Position numbers and translations under genes: made by a program. Positions 7,620 to 16,080 of a stretch of DNA of 39,192 nt are shown in pieces. Below the pieces are notes generated by a model, which worked only from the letters and a program-made list of their open reading frames with translations, was not told the origin of the DNA and ran no database searches. Each line of letters opens with the position of its first letter. Position 1 is the first letter of the stretch. This DNA is from Chloroflexi bacterium UBA4730 (lineage in GTDB: Bacteria > Chloroflexota > Limnocylindria > P2-11E), in assembly GCA_002404155.1 (NCBI GenBank), contig DHJC01000001.1:1-39192 (forward strand), in the 5' to 3' direction.

Positions 7620-10600
7620 GCCCGGGCCCGTCCCTTCTCGATCCGGCAGGTGAACGCCTTGCCCTCGTGGATCGATACGTTCGGATCCGCGACGAACGAG
7701 GTCACGTTGTTCGCGACGTCGCCGGTGGCGATGCCCTGATAGCCCCAGTGCCACGGCATCCCGACCTGGTGAACGATCGCGCCGTTCACGGTCAGCGGCC
7801 GCAGCCGCTTGGTGACGAGCGCGCGAGCCTCCGTTGTGCCGCGCTCGGTGATGACCCGGAGGTACTCGCCGTTCGCGATGTCCTTCTCCTTCGCGAGCTC
7901 CGGCGAGATCTCGACGAACAGCTCGGGCATGAGCTCCGCAAGCCACGGAAGCCAGCGGGTCATCGTGCCGGAGAGGTGGTGCTCGGTCAGCCGGTAGGTC
8001 GTGATCACGGTCGGGAACTGGGTGCCGGCGAACTCGTTGTACTTATTGCCGGGCACGTCGTAGATCTTCGTGATCGGGTTCCGGTCCTGCTTGTAGAGCA
8101 GGTTCTTCACCGGTGACTCCCACGGCTCGTAGTGCGTCGGGATGGGCCCATCCGAGAGACCCTCGTAGGCGAAGAGCCAGCCCTTGCCGTCCTTCTTGAG
8201 CAGGAACGGCGACGCGCCGTCGTGGAAGGCGACGCCGACGCCGGTCGCGTTCGCCGGCGTTGCCGGGGCCTTCGTCAGGGTGAAGTCGATGCCGTCGCCG
8301 GCGTCGTTCTTCCAGGTCTTCGCCGCGGCATCCCAATACGTGTACTTCTTCTTCGCCGACCACGGATCGCCCGCGGGGTCGGCCGACGCGCGGTTGTACA
8401 GCTGGTGGCGGTTGGCCGGCCAGGCCCAGCCCCAGTTCGGGCTCACCCAGCCGTCGTTCTTGCCCGGCAGCATCTCGCCGCGGTTCACCACCTGGCCGTT
8501 CACGAGCTGCAGCATCCCGGTGTAGATCCAGGCGCCGCAGGCGGTGGAGCCATCGGACGCGAGGTTCGCGAAGCTGTTCAGCGGGTTCTTCGTCTTGTAG
8601 TCGTAGCCGTTGATCTCCTTGAAGATCTTCAGCGCCGACGGCTCGTCCTTGTGGATCCAGTCCGCGACGTCGGCCGGATCGGGCGCATAGTCGAGGGTCA
8701 TGTTCTTGATGCCGTCGAGGTTCTTCGCGCCGGGGCGGCCCGCGGCGTACAGCTTCTTCAGCCGCAGGCCGAGGTCGTACCAGAAGAACAGGTCGCTGCG
8801 GGCGTCGCCGGGCGGGTCGGCCGCCTTCTTGTGGAACTGGATCGTCCGCTGGGTCTGGGTCATCGACCCGTCCTTCTCGGCGATGTGGGCCGCCGGGAGG
8901 AAGAACACCTCGGTCTTGATGTCCGTGGGGTCGGCATCGGCGTGCTTCCAGAACACGGACGACTCGGTCTCGAAGAAGTCGAGGACGACGAGCCACTTCA
9001 GCTTCGCCATCGCGTTGCGCTGGAACCCCGCGTTCAGGCTCGTGGCGGGGTTCTGGCCGGTGAGGATCATCCCTTCGATCTTGCCCTGGCTCATCTCGAC
9101 CATGACCGGGAGGTGGCTGTGGTCGCCGGTGATCTTGGGGAGCGTGTCGTAGAGGTAGTCGTTGTCCGCGGTCGCGTTGTCGCCGAACCATGCCTTCAGC
9201 TGGCTGACGACGTACGCGGGCGTGTTCGACCAGAACGACGTCGGCTGGGTCTCGGTGAGGATGTAGTTGAGGAGGGTGTCGTGGGTCTTCGCTGCATCGG
9301 GCACGTTCAGGTAGCCGGGGTGGATGTTGTAGAGGCTCGCGATGTCGGTCGAGCCCTGGATCGAGGCGTGGCCGCGGAGGGCCATGATCCCGCCGCCGGG
9401 CCGGCCGATGTTCCCGAGGAGCAGCTGGACGAGGCCGGCGGTGCGGATGAGCTGCACGCCGGTCGTGTGCTGGGTCCAGCCGACCGCGTACACGAACGCG
9501 CTCGTCTTGTCGCGGCCGGAGTTCGCGATGAGGGTGTCCGCGACCTTGATGAACAGCTCCTTCGGCGTGCCGCAGATCTTCTCCACCATCTCCGGCGTGT
9601 ACCGCGCGTAGTGGCGCTTCAGGATCTGGAAGACCGTGTTCGGGTCGTTGAGGGTCTTGTCCTGCAGTGGCACGCCGGGCAGGCGGTTCGCGACGAGGGC
9701 CGCGAAGTTCACGCCCTTCACCGATCCGGCGACGGGCTGGGTCGGCGTGCCGACTCCGCCTTCCTTCGTCTCGCCGGTGCTGGAGGGCTCCGGGACGCGC
9801 TCCGGCGCCTTACTGGTCTGGTACTGCCAGGTCGCGCGGTCGTAGGCGCGGGTCTGGGCGTTGTAGCCGGAGAAGAAGCCGTCGTTCTCCTCGGTGTCCT
9901 TGAACCCGGCGTTGATGAGCGTCGCCGCGTTGCTGAAGCTGAGGACGTACTCCTCGAAGTGCTTCTTGTTCGTGAGGATGTAGTTCACCAGTCCGCCAAG
10001 GAACGCGATATCGGTACCTGACCGGATCGGGACGTACTGGTCGCACATCGCGCTCGTCCGCGTGAACCGCGGGTCGACGTGAATGAGCGTCGCGCCCTTG
10101 GCCTTCGCCTTCATCGGCCACTTGAAGCCGACTGGGTGGCACTCGGCCATGTTCGAGCCCATGAACACGATGGCGTCGGAGTTCTGCAGATCCATCTGGA
10201 AAGTGGTGCTGCCGCCGCGTCCGAACGAGACCCCCAGACCGGGGACCGTGGCGGAGTGTCATATCCGGGCTTGGTTCTCGATCCGGACGACGCCCATCAT
10301 CCGGTTCACCTTCGCGATGAGGTAGTTCTCCTCGTTGTCGTTCGTCGCGCCGCCGAGGGCGAAGATGCCCGTCGACTGGTTGATGAGCTTCCCGTTCGCA
10401 TCCTTCTCGACGAAGGTCGCGTCGCGCGAATCGGCATACAGCTGGGTGATGCGGGTCATCGCCTGGTCTCTGGTCATCGGCTCGGTGTCCCAGTCCGTCG
10501 CGCCCGCCTTGCGGTGGAGGATCTTGTCCTTTCGCAGCGGGTTCACCGCGAGCTGGAACGTGGCCGCACCCTTCGGACACAGGCTGCCGGTGGAGATCGG

Positions 10601-10864
10601 ACTGTCGGGGTTGCCCTCGATGTTCACGATCGTCGTGCGCCCGTTCTCGGTCTTCGCATTGATAAGCGTTCCGCAGCCGACGGCGCAGTACGGACAGATG
10701 CTCGCGGTCTGCTTCGTCCCCTCGAGCTTGCGGCGTGCGGCACGCTGGCCGGCGAAGGCGAGATCGAAGCCGAGACCCCCGAGCTCCGCGGCGGCGATCC
10801 CGGCCGTGCCGATCCCCGTCAGCTTCAGGAATTGCCGCCTCGAGGTCACGGTGTCCATGGCCAT
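7616..10864 (-). CDS. fdhA: Selenocysteine-containing formate dehydrogenase, catalytic subunit
   Basis: A 1082-residue molybdopterin (Mo or W) formate dehydrogenase of the FdnG/FdoG type. The N-terminus has a twin-arginine signal (SRRQFLKLTGIGTAG), so the enzyme acts outside the cytoplasmic membrane. A 4Fe-4S cluster is bound by C57, C60, C64 and C96. At residue 202 the frame meets TGA (10261-10259) in the context NQARI-Sec-HSATVPGLGVSFGRG, which aligns with the Sec site of E. coli FdnG (NQARV-Sec-HGPTV); the same frame then continues uninterrupted to 7616. A SECIS hairpin directly follows. The start is ATG 10864, after AAGGGTG. Without Sec decoding this would be split into two false genes (10864-10259 and 10195-7616). 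It heads the operon fdhA-fdhB-nrfD-fdhE. Confidence 0.95.
10222..10261 (-). promoter_or_regulatory. Bacterial SECIS element and UGA(Sec) of fdhA
   Basis: Numbering from the U of UGA, the mRNA has U17, then CCCC (18-21), loop GGUCU (22-26), GGGG (27-30). In E. coli fdhF the SelB-contacting U17 bulge and the GGUCU apical loop sit at the same positions. ACGG (13-16) can pair with UCGU (34-37) below the bulge. This pins the UGA as selenocysteine rather than a nonsense mutation. Confidence 0.92.
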
Positions 10865-10916
10865 CGCACCCTTCCCGACCTGTGCTCGGAGTCGATGGCC
10901 GACAGGATAGTCCCGC

Positions 10917-10947
10917 GCTAGCTGAGCTGCCCATAGAGGTTGTTGAC
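10917..10947. repeat. Element 2 left end: target duplication GCTAGC and left inverted repeat
   Basis: GCTAGC (10917-10922) is repeated exactly at 11966-11971. The 25-bp left inverted repeat (10923-10947) starts TGAGCTGCCCA and matches the reverse complement of 11941-11965 at 20 of 25 positions. Confidence 0.9.
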
Positions 10948-11965
10948 AAGGAGAGAGCCCTCCGCGCCTGCTTGTGGTGACTGAAACCCAAGCCGCGCAA
11001 GGAGGGCTCTCTGGTGTCTCACTCTAGGGCGAGGCTCAACCCGTTCGGTCGACAGCTGCTCATCGCGCGGATCGATGCCGGGTGGTCGGTGCGGGCCGCG
11101 GCATCCGCGGCCGGCATCTCGCGCGCCCGGGCGTATGTGCTCCGCGATCGGTACCGGGTCGAAGGTCCAGCCGCGTTCGCGCTCCGCTCGAGCCGGCCGC
11201 ACCACTCGCCCCGGCGGACCCCCGAGCGCATCGCGCGGCGGATCGAGCGGGCCCGCCGCCGGCTGCACTGGGGACCGCTGCGGTTGTCCTGGGAACTTGG
11301 CCTGGCCCGCTCGACGATCTATGCGGTGCTCCGCCGTCTCGGGCTGCAGCGACTGCGGTTCTTCCTCCCGCCGCGGCCACACTTCCACCGGTACGAGCGG
11401 CCGGTCCCCGGGGACCTGGTGCACATCGACACCAAGAAGCTGGGCCGGATCCCCGAGGGCGGGGGCAAGCGAGTCGGCCGGCACGGGCGGCTGCGGGCCA
11501 CCGGCGCGGGCTGGGAGTACGTCCACCTCGCGGTCGATGACCGCACGAGAGTCGAGTACAGCGAGCGGCTGGCGAGCGAGCGGGTCGGCGATGCCGCGGC
11601 GTTCACCGCCCGGGCGCTGCGGTTCTTCCTCGATCACGGGATCCGGGTCCGCCAGGTGATGACCGACAACCACTTCAGCTACGACAAGGGCGCGGCGTTC
11701 AAAGCGGTCCTGGCCTCGGCCGGGGTCGAGCATGTCCGGATCCCGCGGTACACCCCGCGCTGGAACGGCAAGGCCGAAGCGTTCGTCGGGATCCTGCTCC
11801 GCGAATGGGCCTATGTCCGGCCGTACACCAGCAATCGCGCCCGGGCGATCGCCTTCGCCCACTTCAACCGGAAATACAATTACCGCCGTCGCCACGGCGA
11901 GCTCGAAGGGCTGACCCCGATGCAACGTCTCCTCGCGGACGTCAACAACGTCCGTGGGCAGTACA
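10923..11965 (+). mobile_element. Complete IS481-family insertion sequence (element 2, 1043 bp)
   Basis: A second IS481-type element, clearly different in sequence from element 1. It has TG...CA ends, 25-bp inverted repeats, one transposase and a perfect 6-bp duplication GCTAGC that again fits NCTAGN. It lies in the gap between the divergently placed fdhA start and the end of cca. The right-hand duplication contains both the transposase stop codon and the cca stop codon. Confidence 0.9.
10952..11012 (+). promoter_or_regulatory. Long-range hairpin over the element 2 transposase ribosome-binding site
   Basis: AGAGAGCCCTCC (10952-10963) is the exact reverse complement of GGAGGGCTCTCT (11001-11012); the loop is 37 bases. 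The right arm carries the Shine-Dalgarno GGAGGG, seven bases before GTG 11014. The layout mirrors the hairpin of element 1. Confidence 0.65.
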
Positions 11966-11970
11966 GCTAG
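11014..11970 (+). CDS. IS481-family DDE transposase (element 2); stop codon supplied by target duplication
   Basis: A 318-residue transposase with an N-terminal helix-turn-helix (about 10-55), a second DNA-binding part to about 115, and an rve core whose catalytic residues are D139 (VHIDTKK), D218 (VMTDNHF) and E255 (GKAEAFVG). The start is GTG 11014 with AAGGAGGG at 10999-11006. The reading frame runs through the right inverted repeat; the element ends at base 11965, the first base of codon 318 (AGC), and the TAG stop (11968-11970) lies wholly in the duplicated target GCTAGC. Any insertion into NCTAGN in this orientation would recreate ANC-TAG. Confidence 0.92.
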   Translation: MSHSRARLNPFGRQLLIARIDAGWSVRAAASAAGISRARAYVLRDRYRVEGPAAFALRSSRPHHSPRRTPERIARRIERARRRLHWGPLRLSWELGLARSTIYAVLRRLGLQRLRFFLPPRPHFHRYERPVPGDLVHIDTKKLGRIPEGGGKRVGRHGRLRATGAGWEYVHLAVDDRTRVEYSERLASERVGDAAAFTARALRFFLDHGIRVRQVMTDNHFSYDKGAAFKAVLASAGVEHVRIPRYTPRWNGKAEAFVGILLREWAYVRPYTSNRARAIAFAHFNRKYNYRRRHGELEGLTPMQRLLADVNNVRGQYS

Positions 11971-11971
11971 C
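11941..11971. repeat. Element 2 right end: right inverted repeat and target duplication
   Basis: The right inverted repeat is 11941-11965, ending GGGCAGTACA. GCTAGC (11966-11971) duplicates 10917-10922. Its CTAG core (11967-11970) is read as TAG on both strands: transposase stop on +, cca stop on -. Confidence 0.9.
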
Positions 11972-13313
11972 CCGGCTTCGCGGCGATCTCGCGGATGACC
12001 GGGAGGAGCCGTTCCCGAGCGTTGAGGTCGGGATCGTCGAGCACGCGCTCGAAGACCGCGGCGATGATCCGGCCGACCTCCGGACCCGGCCCGATCCCGA
12101 GCTCGCGCATGACGTCGTTCCCATCCACCACCAGATCGCTCGGCGAAAAGGCCGTGCTGCGCTCGATCTCCTCCTGCACGCGCGTCCAAAGGTCCTCGAG
12201 GGCGTACATCCGGGGCGCCCGGATGCCGCTGCCGATGTTGTCCGCGCGTCGCAGGGCGAAAAGGTCGGGGATGACGTCGAGACCGACCTTCCGGATGAAC
12301 CGGCGCACCGCCGAGCCGGTCCAGTCGGCCTGGTACCAGAACATGTGGTTCCGGATCAGGTGGGTCACCGCGGTCACGGTGTCCTTGGGGTATTTCCAGC
12401 GGCCCAGGATCCGCCGCGTGATCGACTCACCGACGAACTCGTGCTGGTGAAAGTGGCCGTCGGCGAAGGTCTCCGGCTTTCCCACGTCGTGGAACAGGCC
12501 CGCGAGCCGCGGGACGAGGAGCGCCGGGGTGGCGTCGACCGTGATGAGCGAATGCTCGAAGACATCCTGGGCGACGGCCTTGTCCTGCGGGATCGACTTG
12601 CAGATCTCGAGCTCGGGGCAGAGGACCGCGAGCAGGCCGAGATCGGAGAGCATCCGGATGCCTGTCGACGGTCGCTCGGCCAGGAGGATCTTGTTCAGCT
12701 CCTGCTGGATCCGCTCGCCGGAAAGCGTCGCCGCGAGCGCGGCGTGCGCGCCGATCGCGTCCGCGGTACGCGGGTCGATGCGCATCCGGAGGACCGTCGC
12801 GAAGCGTACCGCCCGCAACATGCGGAGCGCGTCTTCGACGAAGCGCTCGCCGGGGTCGCCGACCGCCCGGACGGTCTTCGCCTCGAGGTCGGCTCGTCCG
12901 TCGAATGGGTCGACGAGCTCGCCCCCCTGCGGCGTCGGCCGCCAGGCCATGGCGTTCATCGTGAAATCGCGCCGCGCGAGGTCCTCGTGCAGCGATTCGG
13001 TGAAGGCGACCTCCTCGGGCCGGCGGTGGTCCGCGTAGTCCGCTTCGACGCGGTACGTGGTCACCTCGATCTCGTGGGCCCCGCTCGACACGACGACCGT
13101 CCCGAAGCGGTTCGCATACAGCGACCGCTTGAACAGCGTCTGGATCTCATCAGGCTTCGCGCTCGTCGCGACGTCCCAGTCCTGTGGATCGACGCCGCGG
13201 AGCGCGTCCCGCACGCAGCCGCCGACGACGAAGGCTTCGAAGCGGTTGGCGATCAGGGTGTCGACGACACGCTCGACGTCCTGGGGGACCGCGAGGGCGA
13301 GCGAGGTTGCCAC
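11967..13313 (-). CDS. cca: CCA tRNA nucleotidyltransferase with HD domain
   Basis: A 448-residue class II nucleotidyltransferase that adds or repairs the 3' CCA of tRNAs. The head domain has the motifs VGGCVRDALRG, DPQDWDVAT (metal-binding D-x-D), RRDFTMNAMA and the RFVEDALRMLRAVRFA neck. A C-terminal HD phosphohydrolase region is present (LAGLFHDVGKPETF and the HFHQHEFVGE segment). The start is GTG 13313; a Shine-Dalgarno is weak (GCTGGG). The upstream livF ends 27 bases away on the same strand, so cca may be read with the liv operon. Element 2 inserted exactly at its stop codon without changing the protein. Confidence 0.93.
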   Translation of the reverse strand: MATSLALAVPQDVERVVDTLIANRFEAFVVGGCVRDALRGVDPQDWDVATSAKPDEIQTLFKRSLYANRFGTVVVSSGAHEIEVTTYRVEADYADHRRPEEVAFTESLHEDLARRDFTMNAMAWRPTPQGGELVDPFDGRADLEAKTVRAVGDPGERFVEDALRMLRAVRFATVLRMRIDPRTADAIGAHAALAATLSGERIQQELNKILLAERPSTGIRMLSDLGLLAVLCPELEICKSIPQDKAVAQDVFEHSLITVDATPALLVPRLAGLFHDVGKPETFADGHFHQHEFVGESITRRILGRWKYPKDTVTAVTHLIRNHMFWYQADWTGSAVRRFIRKVGLDVIPDLFALRRADNIGSGIRAPRMYALEDLWTRVQEEIERSTAFSPSDLVVDGNDVMRELGIGPGPEVGRIIAAVFERVLDDPDLNARERLLPVIREIAAKPG

Positions 13314-13340
13314 CCAGCCGAGTCTAGGAACCGTACCGAG

Positions 13341-14051
13341 CTAGATGCCGAGGTAGGCGCGCTGGACGTCGGGCGAGTTGAGGAGCTCCTTGCCCGAGCC
13401 GGTCTTCACGATCGAGCCGGTCTCGAGCACGTACGCGCGGTGCGCGACCTCCAGCGCTTTGTGGGCATTCTGCTCCACGAGCAGGATCGGGATGCCCTGC
13501 GCGTTGATCTCGCGGACGATCTGGAAGATCGTCTCGACGAGGATCGGCGCCAGACCGAGGGACGGCTCGTCGAGCATGAGGAGCTTCGGCTTCGACATGA
13601 GCGCCCGTCCGATCGCGAGCATCTGCTGCTCGCCCCCGGAGAGCGTGCCGGCCAGCTGGGTGGTGCGCTCCTTGAGGCGGGGGAACAGCTCGAACACGCG
13701 GTCCATGTCCTTCTGCACGCCGGCGGGGTCCTTGCGGAGGAACGCGCCCATCCGCAGGTTGTCGATGACCTGCATGCGCGGGAAGAGCCGCCGGCCCTCC
13801 GGTGATTGGCAGATCCCGAGCCCGACGATCTTGTGCGCCGGCGTTCGGGTGATGTCCTTGCCATCGAACATGATCGAGCCGTTCGGTGGATGCATGAGGC
13901 CGGAGATCGTGCGCAGGGTCGTCGTCTTCCCGGCACCGTTGCTGCCGATGAGCGCGACGACCTCGCCCTGGTCGACCGCGATGGTCACGCCGCGCAGCGC
14001 GCGCACCCGGCCGTAGAGGGCGTCGATCCCCGTGAGCTCGAGGAGCGCCAT
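13341..14051 (-). CDS. livF: Branched-chain amino-acid ABC transporter ATPase LivF
   Basis: A 236-residue ATPase with Walker A (GSNGAGKTT), Q-loop region (GICQSPEGRRLFPRM), ABC signature (LSGGEQQM) and Walker B (LLMLDEPSLGL), followed by the switch histidine region (LLVEQNAHKAL). Length and the short C-terminus are those of LivF. Its ATG overlaps the livG stop by one base (TGATG). It forms the ATPase pair with LivG and powers the LivH-LivM channel. Confidence 0.94.
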   Translation of the reverse strand: MALLELTGIDALYGRVRALRGVTIAVDQGEVVALIGSNGAGKTTTLRTISGLMHPPNGSIMFDGKDITRTPAHKIVGLGICQSPEGRRLFPRMQVIDNLRMGAFLRKDPAGVQKDMDRVFELFPRLKERTTQLAGTLSGGEQQMLAIGRALMSKPKLLMLDEPSLGLAPILVETIFQIVREINAQGIPILLVEQNAHKALEVAHRAYVLETGSIVKTGSGKELLNSPDVQRAYLGI

Positions 14052-14863
14052 CAGGCCCCCTTGCCCAGGTACGCCTCGATGACCCGCTGATCCTTGCGGA
14101 TCACCTCAGGCGACCCGAGCGCGATGAGCTCGCCGTGGTCGAGCACCGCGATGTTCCGCGAGATGCCCATGACGACCTTCATGTCGTGCTCGATGAGGAA
14201 CACGGTGATCCCCTCGGCGAGGATCTTGTCGACCAGGCGCATGAGCTCGACCTTCTCCTGCGGGGTGAAGCCCGCGGCGGGCTCGTCGAGCAGCAGCAGC
14301 TGCGGCCGGGTGGCGAGCGCTCGCGCGATCTCGAGCCGGCGCTGCTGGCCGTACGCGAGGTTTCGCGCGTAGTTCTCGGCGTGCGCTTGGATCCCCACGA
14401 ACGTGAGGAGCTCCATCGCCCGATCGGTGATGGTTCGCTCCTCCTGGCGCTCGCGCGGCGTCTTGAACAGCGAGTCCCACAGCTTGCTGTTCGTGCGGCA
14501 GTGTTGGCCGACGCGCACGTTGTCGAGCGCGCTCATGTACTCGAACAGCCGGATGTTCTGGAAGGTGCGCGCGATTCCGAGCGCCGCGGCCTGGTGCGGC
14601 TTGGCACCCGCGATGTCGCGCCCGTTGAACACGACCCGCCCGTCGCTGGGCGGGAAAATGCCGGTGATCGAGTTGAACAACGTCGTCTTCCCGGCGCCGT
14701 TGGGGCCGATGAGCGCGAACACCTCGCCCCGCTTCACGTCGAAGGACACGTCGTCCACTGCGACCAAACCGCCGAAGCGCTTCGTCACGTGCTCGATCTT
14801 CAGAATGAAGTCCTGCGACGCGGGCGCCATCTGCGGCGCGGGTTGGCTGGGGGCGACGGTCAC
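14051..14863 (-). CDS. livG: Branched-chain amino-acid ABC transporter ATPase LivG
   Basis: A 270-residue ATPase with Walker A (GPNGAGKTT), the LivG-type insertion after the Q-loop (ARTFQNIRLFEYMSALDNV), a signature (LAYGQQRRLEIARAL), Walker B (LLLLDEPAAGF) and the IEHDMKVVM switch segment. The start is GTG 14863, inside the livM stop region (GTGA overlap of four bases); the first 18 residues are a Pro/Ala/Gln-rich tail not seen in most LivG proteins. Confidence 0.94.
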   Translation of the reverse strand: MTVAPSQPAPQMAPASQDFILKIEHVTKRFGGLVAVDDVSFDVKRGEVFALIGPNGAGKTTLFNSITGIFPPSDGRVVFNGRDIAGAKPHQAAALGIARTFQNIRLFEYMSALDNVRVGQHCRTNSKLWDSLFKTPRERQEERTITDRAMELLTFVGIQAHAENYARNLAYGQQRRLEIARALATRPQLLLLDEPAAGFTPQEKVELMRLVDKILAEGITVFLIEHDMKVVMGISRNIAVLDHGELIALGSPEVIRKDQRVIEAYLGKGA

Positions 14864-16080
14864 GCCGTGGTCTCCGCGTTCACGTCCTCGATGGTCTGGT
14901 CCTCGGTGACGCCCCTGGTGAGCTCCTGCTGGCGGACCCGGCTCGGGATGAGGCCCTGCGGCCGCAGCAGCATCGTGAGCACGAGGATGATCCCGAAGAT
15001 CAGGAACTGGAGCCGGTGCATCTCCTCGCCGATGCCCGGCCAGTCGCCGTTCGGCGGCACGAGCCCGCCCAGGCCGATCTTGGTGGCCCACTCGTTCGCG
15101 AGCGGCGGCAGTGCCGGCAGGAACAGGAAGGTGACCCAGTAGATGAGCAGCGAGCCGATGATCACGCCCGGGATGTTTCCCATCCCGCCGAGCACGATCA
15201 TCACGAGGATCGTGATCGAGACGGTGAACCCGAAGTTCTCCGGGCTCACGAGCGAGAGCTTCGCGCCGTAGAACGAGCCCGCGAAGCCGCTGAACGCGGC
15301 GCCGATCGCGAACGCGAGCAGCTTGATCCGGACGGTGTTCACGCCCATCGCCGCCGCCGCCACCTCGTCCTCGCGGACCGCCATCCACGCCCGGCCGACG
15401 CGCGACTTACGGAGGTTGTTCACGAGGACGACGCAGATCCCGAGGAGCAGCACCATGATGACGTAGAACGCCATCGGGCTGATGATCTTGAAGTTCTGCA
15501 CGACTTCAAGCGAGTCGCCCGACCAGGGGCCCTGCAGCCAGAGCGGGAGCACGGGTTTGTCGAGGGCCGAGATGCCGTTCACGCCGCTCGTCCACACCGA
15601 GAGGTTCTTGAACACCCGCGGGACGATCTCGCCGAATCCGAGGGTCACGATCGCGAGATAGTCGCCGCGCAGCCGCAGGGTCGGTGCGCCGAGGAGGAGG
15701 CCGAAGGCTGCAGCCACGAAGAGACCGATGAACAACACGATCCAAAACGGAAGGTGGATCGCCTCACCGAGCGGCGTCACGACCATGTGATCCGACGCCA
15801 GGAACGCGTACGTGTACGCGCCGATGGCGAAGAACGCGGCGTAGCCCAGGTCCAGCAGGCCGGCGAAGCCGACCACGACGTTCAGGCCGATCGCAAGGAG
15901 GATGTACACGCCGGCGTCGGCCAGCACGCTGATCAGGAAATCGCCCTGGCCGCCGGTGGAGATCTGGGCCCAGACCGGGTAGAGGATCGCGCCGACCGTG
16001 AGGATCGTGTACACGAGCGGGTTCGGGTCGACGCGCGGGTCGGTCGCCCAGACCTTCCTCATCGTCCTGAAGATCATCAT
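14860..16080 (-). CDS. livM: Branched-chain amino-acid ABC transporter permease LivM
   Basis: A 406-residue permease with about ten hydrophobic helices. Typical LivM stretches are LLAIGLNVVVGFAGLLDLGYAAFFAIGAY, the LRLRGDYLAIVTLGFGEI loop that contacts the ATPases, and AFSGFAGSFYGAKLSLVSPENF. The ATG overlaps the livH stop by four bases (ATGA). The C-terminal 40 residues are an acidic, probably cytosolic extension. Confidence 0.93.
   Translation of the reverse strand: MMIFRTMRKVWATDPRVDPNPLVYTILTVGAILYPVWAQISTGGQGDFLISVLADAGVYILLAIGLNVVVGFAGLLDLGYAAFFAIGAYTYAFLASDHMVVTPLGEAIHLPFWIVLFIGLFVAAAFGLLLGAPTLRLRGDYLAIVTLGFGEIVPRVFKNLSVWTSGVNGISALDKPVLPLWLQGPWSGDSLEVVQNFKIISPMAFYVIMVLLLGICVVLVNNLRKSRVGRAWMAVREDEVAAAAMGVNTVRIKLLAFAIGAAFSGFAGSFYGAKLSLVSPENFGFTVSITILVMIVLGGMGNIPGVIIGSLLIYWVTFLFLPALPPLANEWATKIGLGGLVPPNGDWPGIGEEMHRLQFLIFGIILVLTMLLRPQGLIPSRVRQQELTRGVTEDQTIEDVNAETTA

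Noticed and set aside
8132..10021. 629-codon open frame on the + strand across fdhA
   Set aside because: It is antisense to a certain gene; the translation is Arg/Val/Gly-rich and matches no family. High-GC DNA gives such shadows.
10259..10261. Stop codon splitting fdhA into two genes or a pseudogene
   Set aside because: The TGA is in the conserved Sec context and is followed by a SECIS hairpin; the frame continues without other damage.
11805..13805. Long + strand frame across cca and livF
   Set aside because: Overlaps three well-supported genes and has a composition typical of an antisense shadow.
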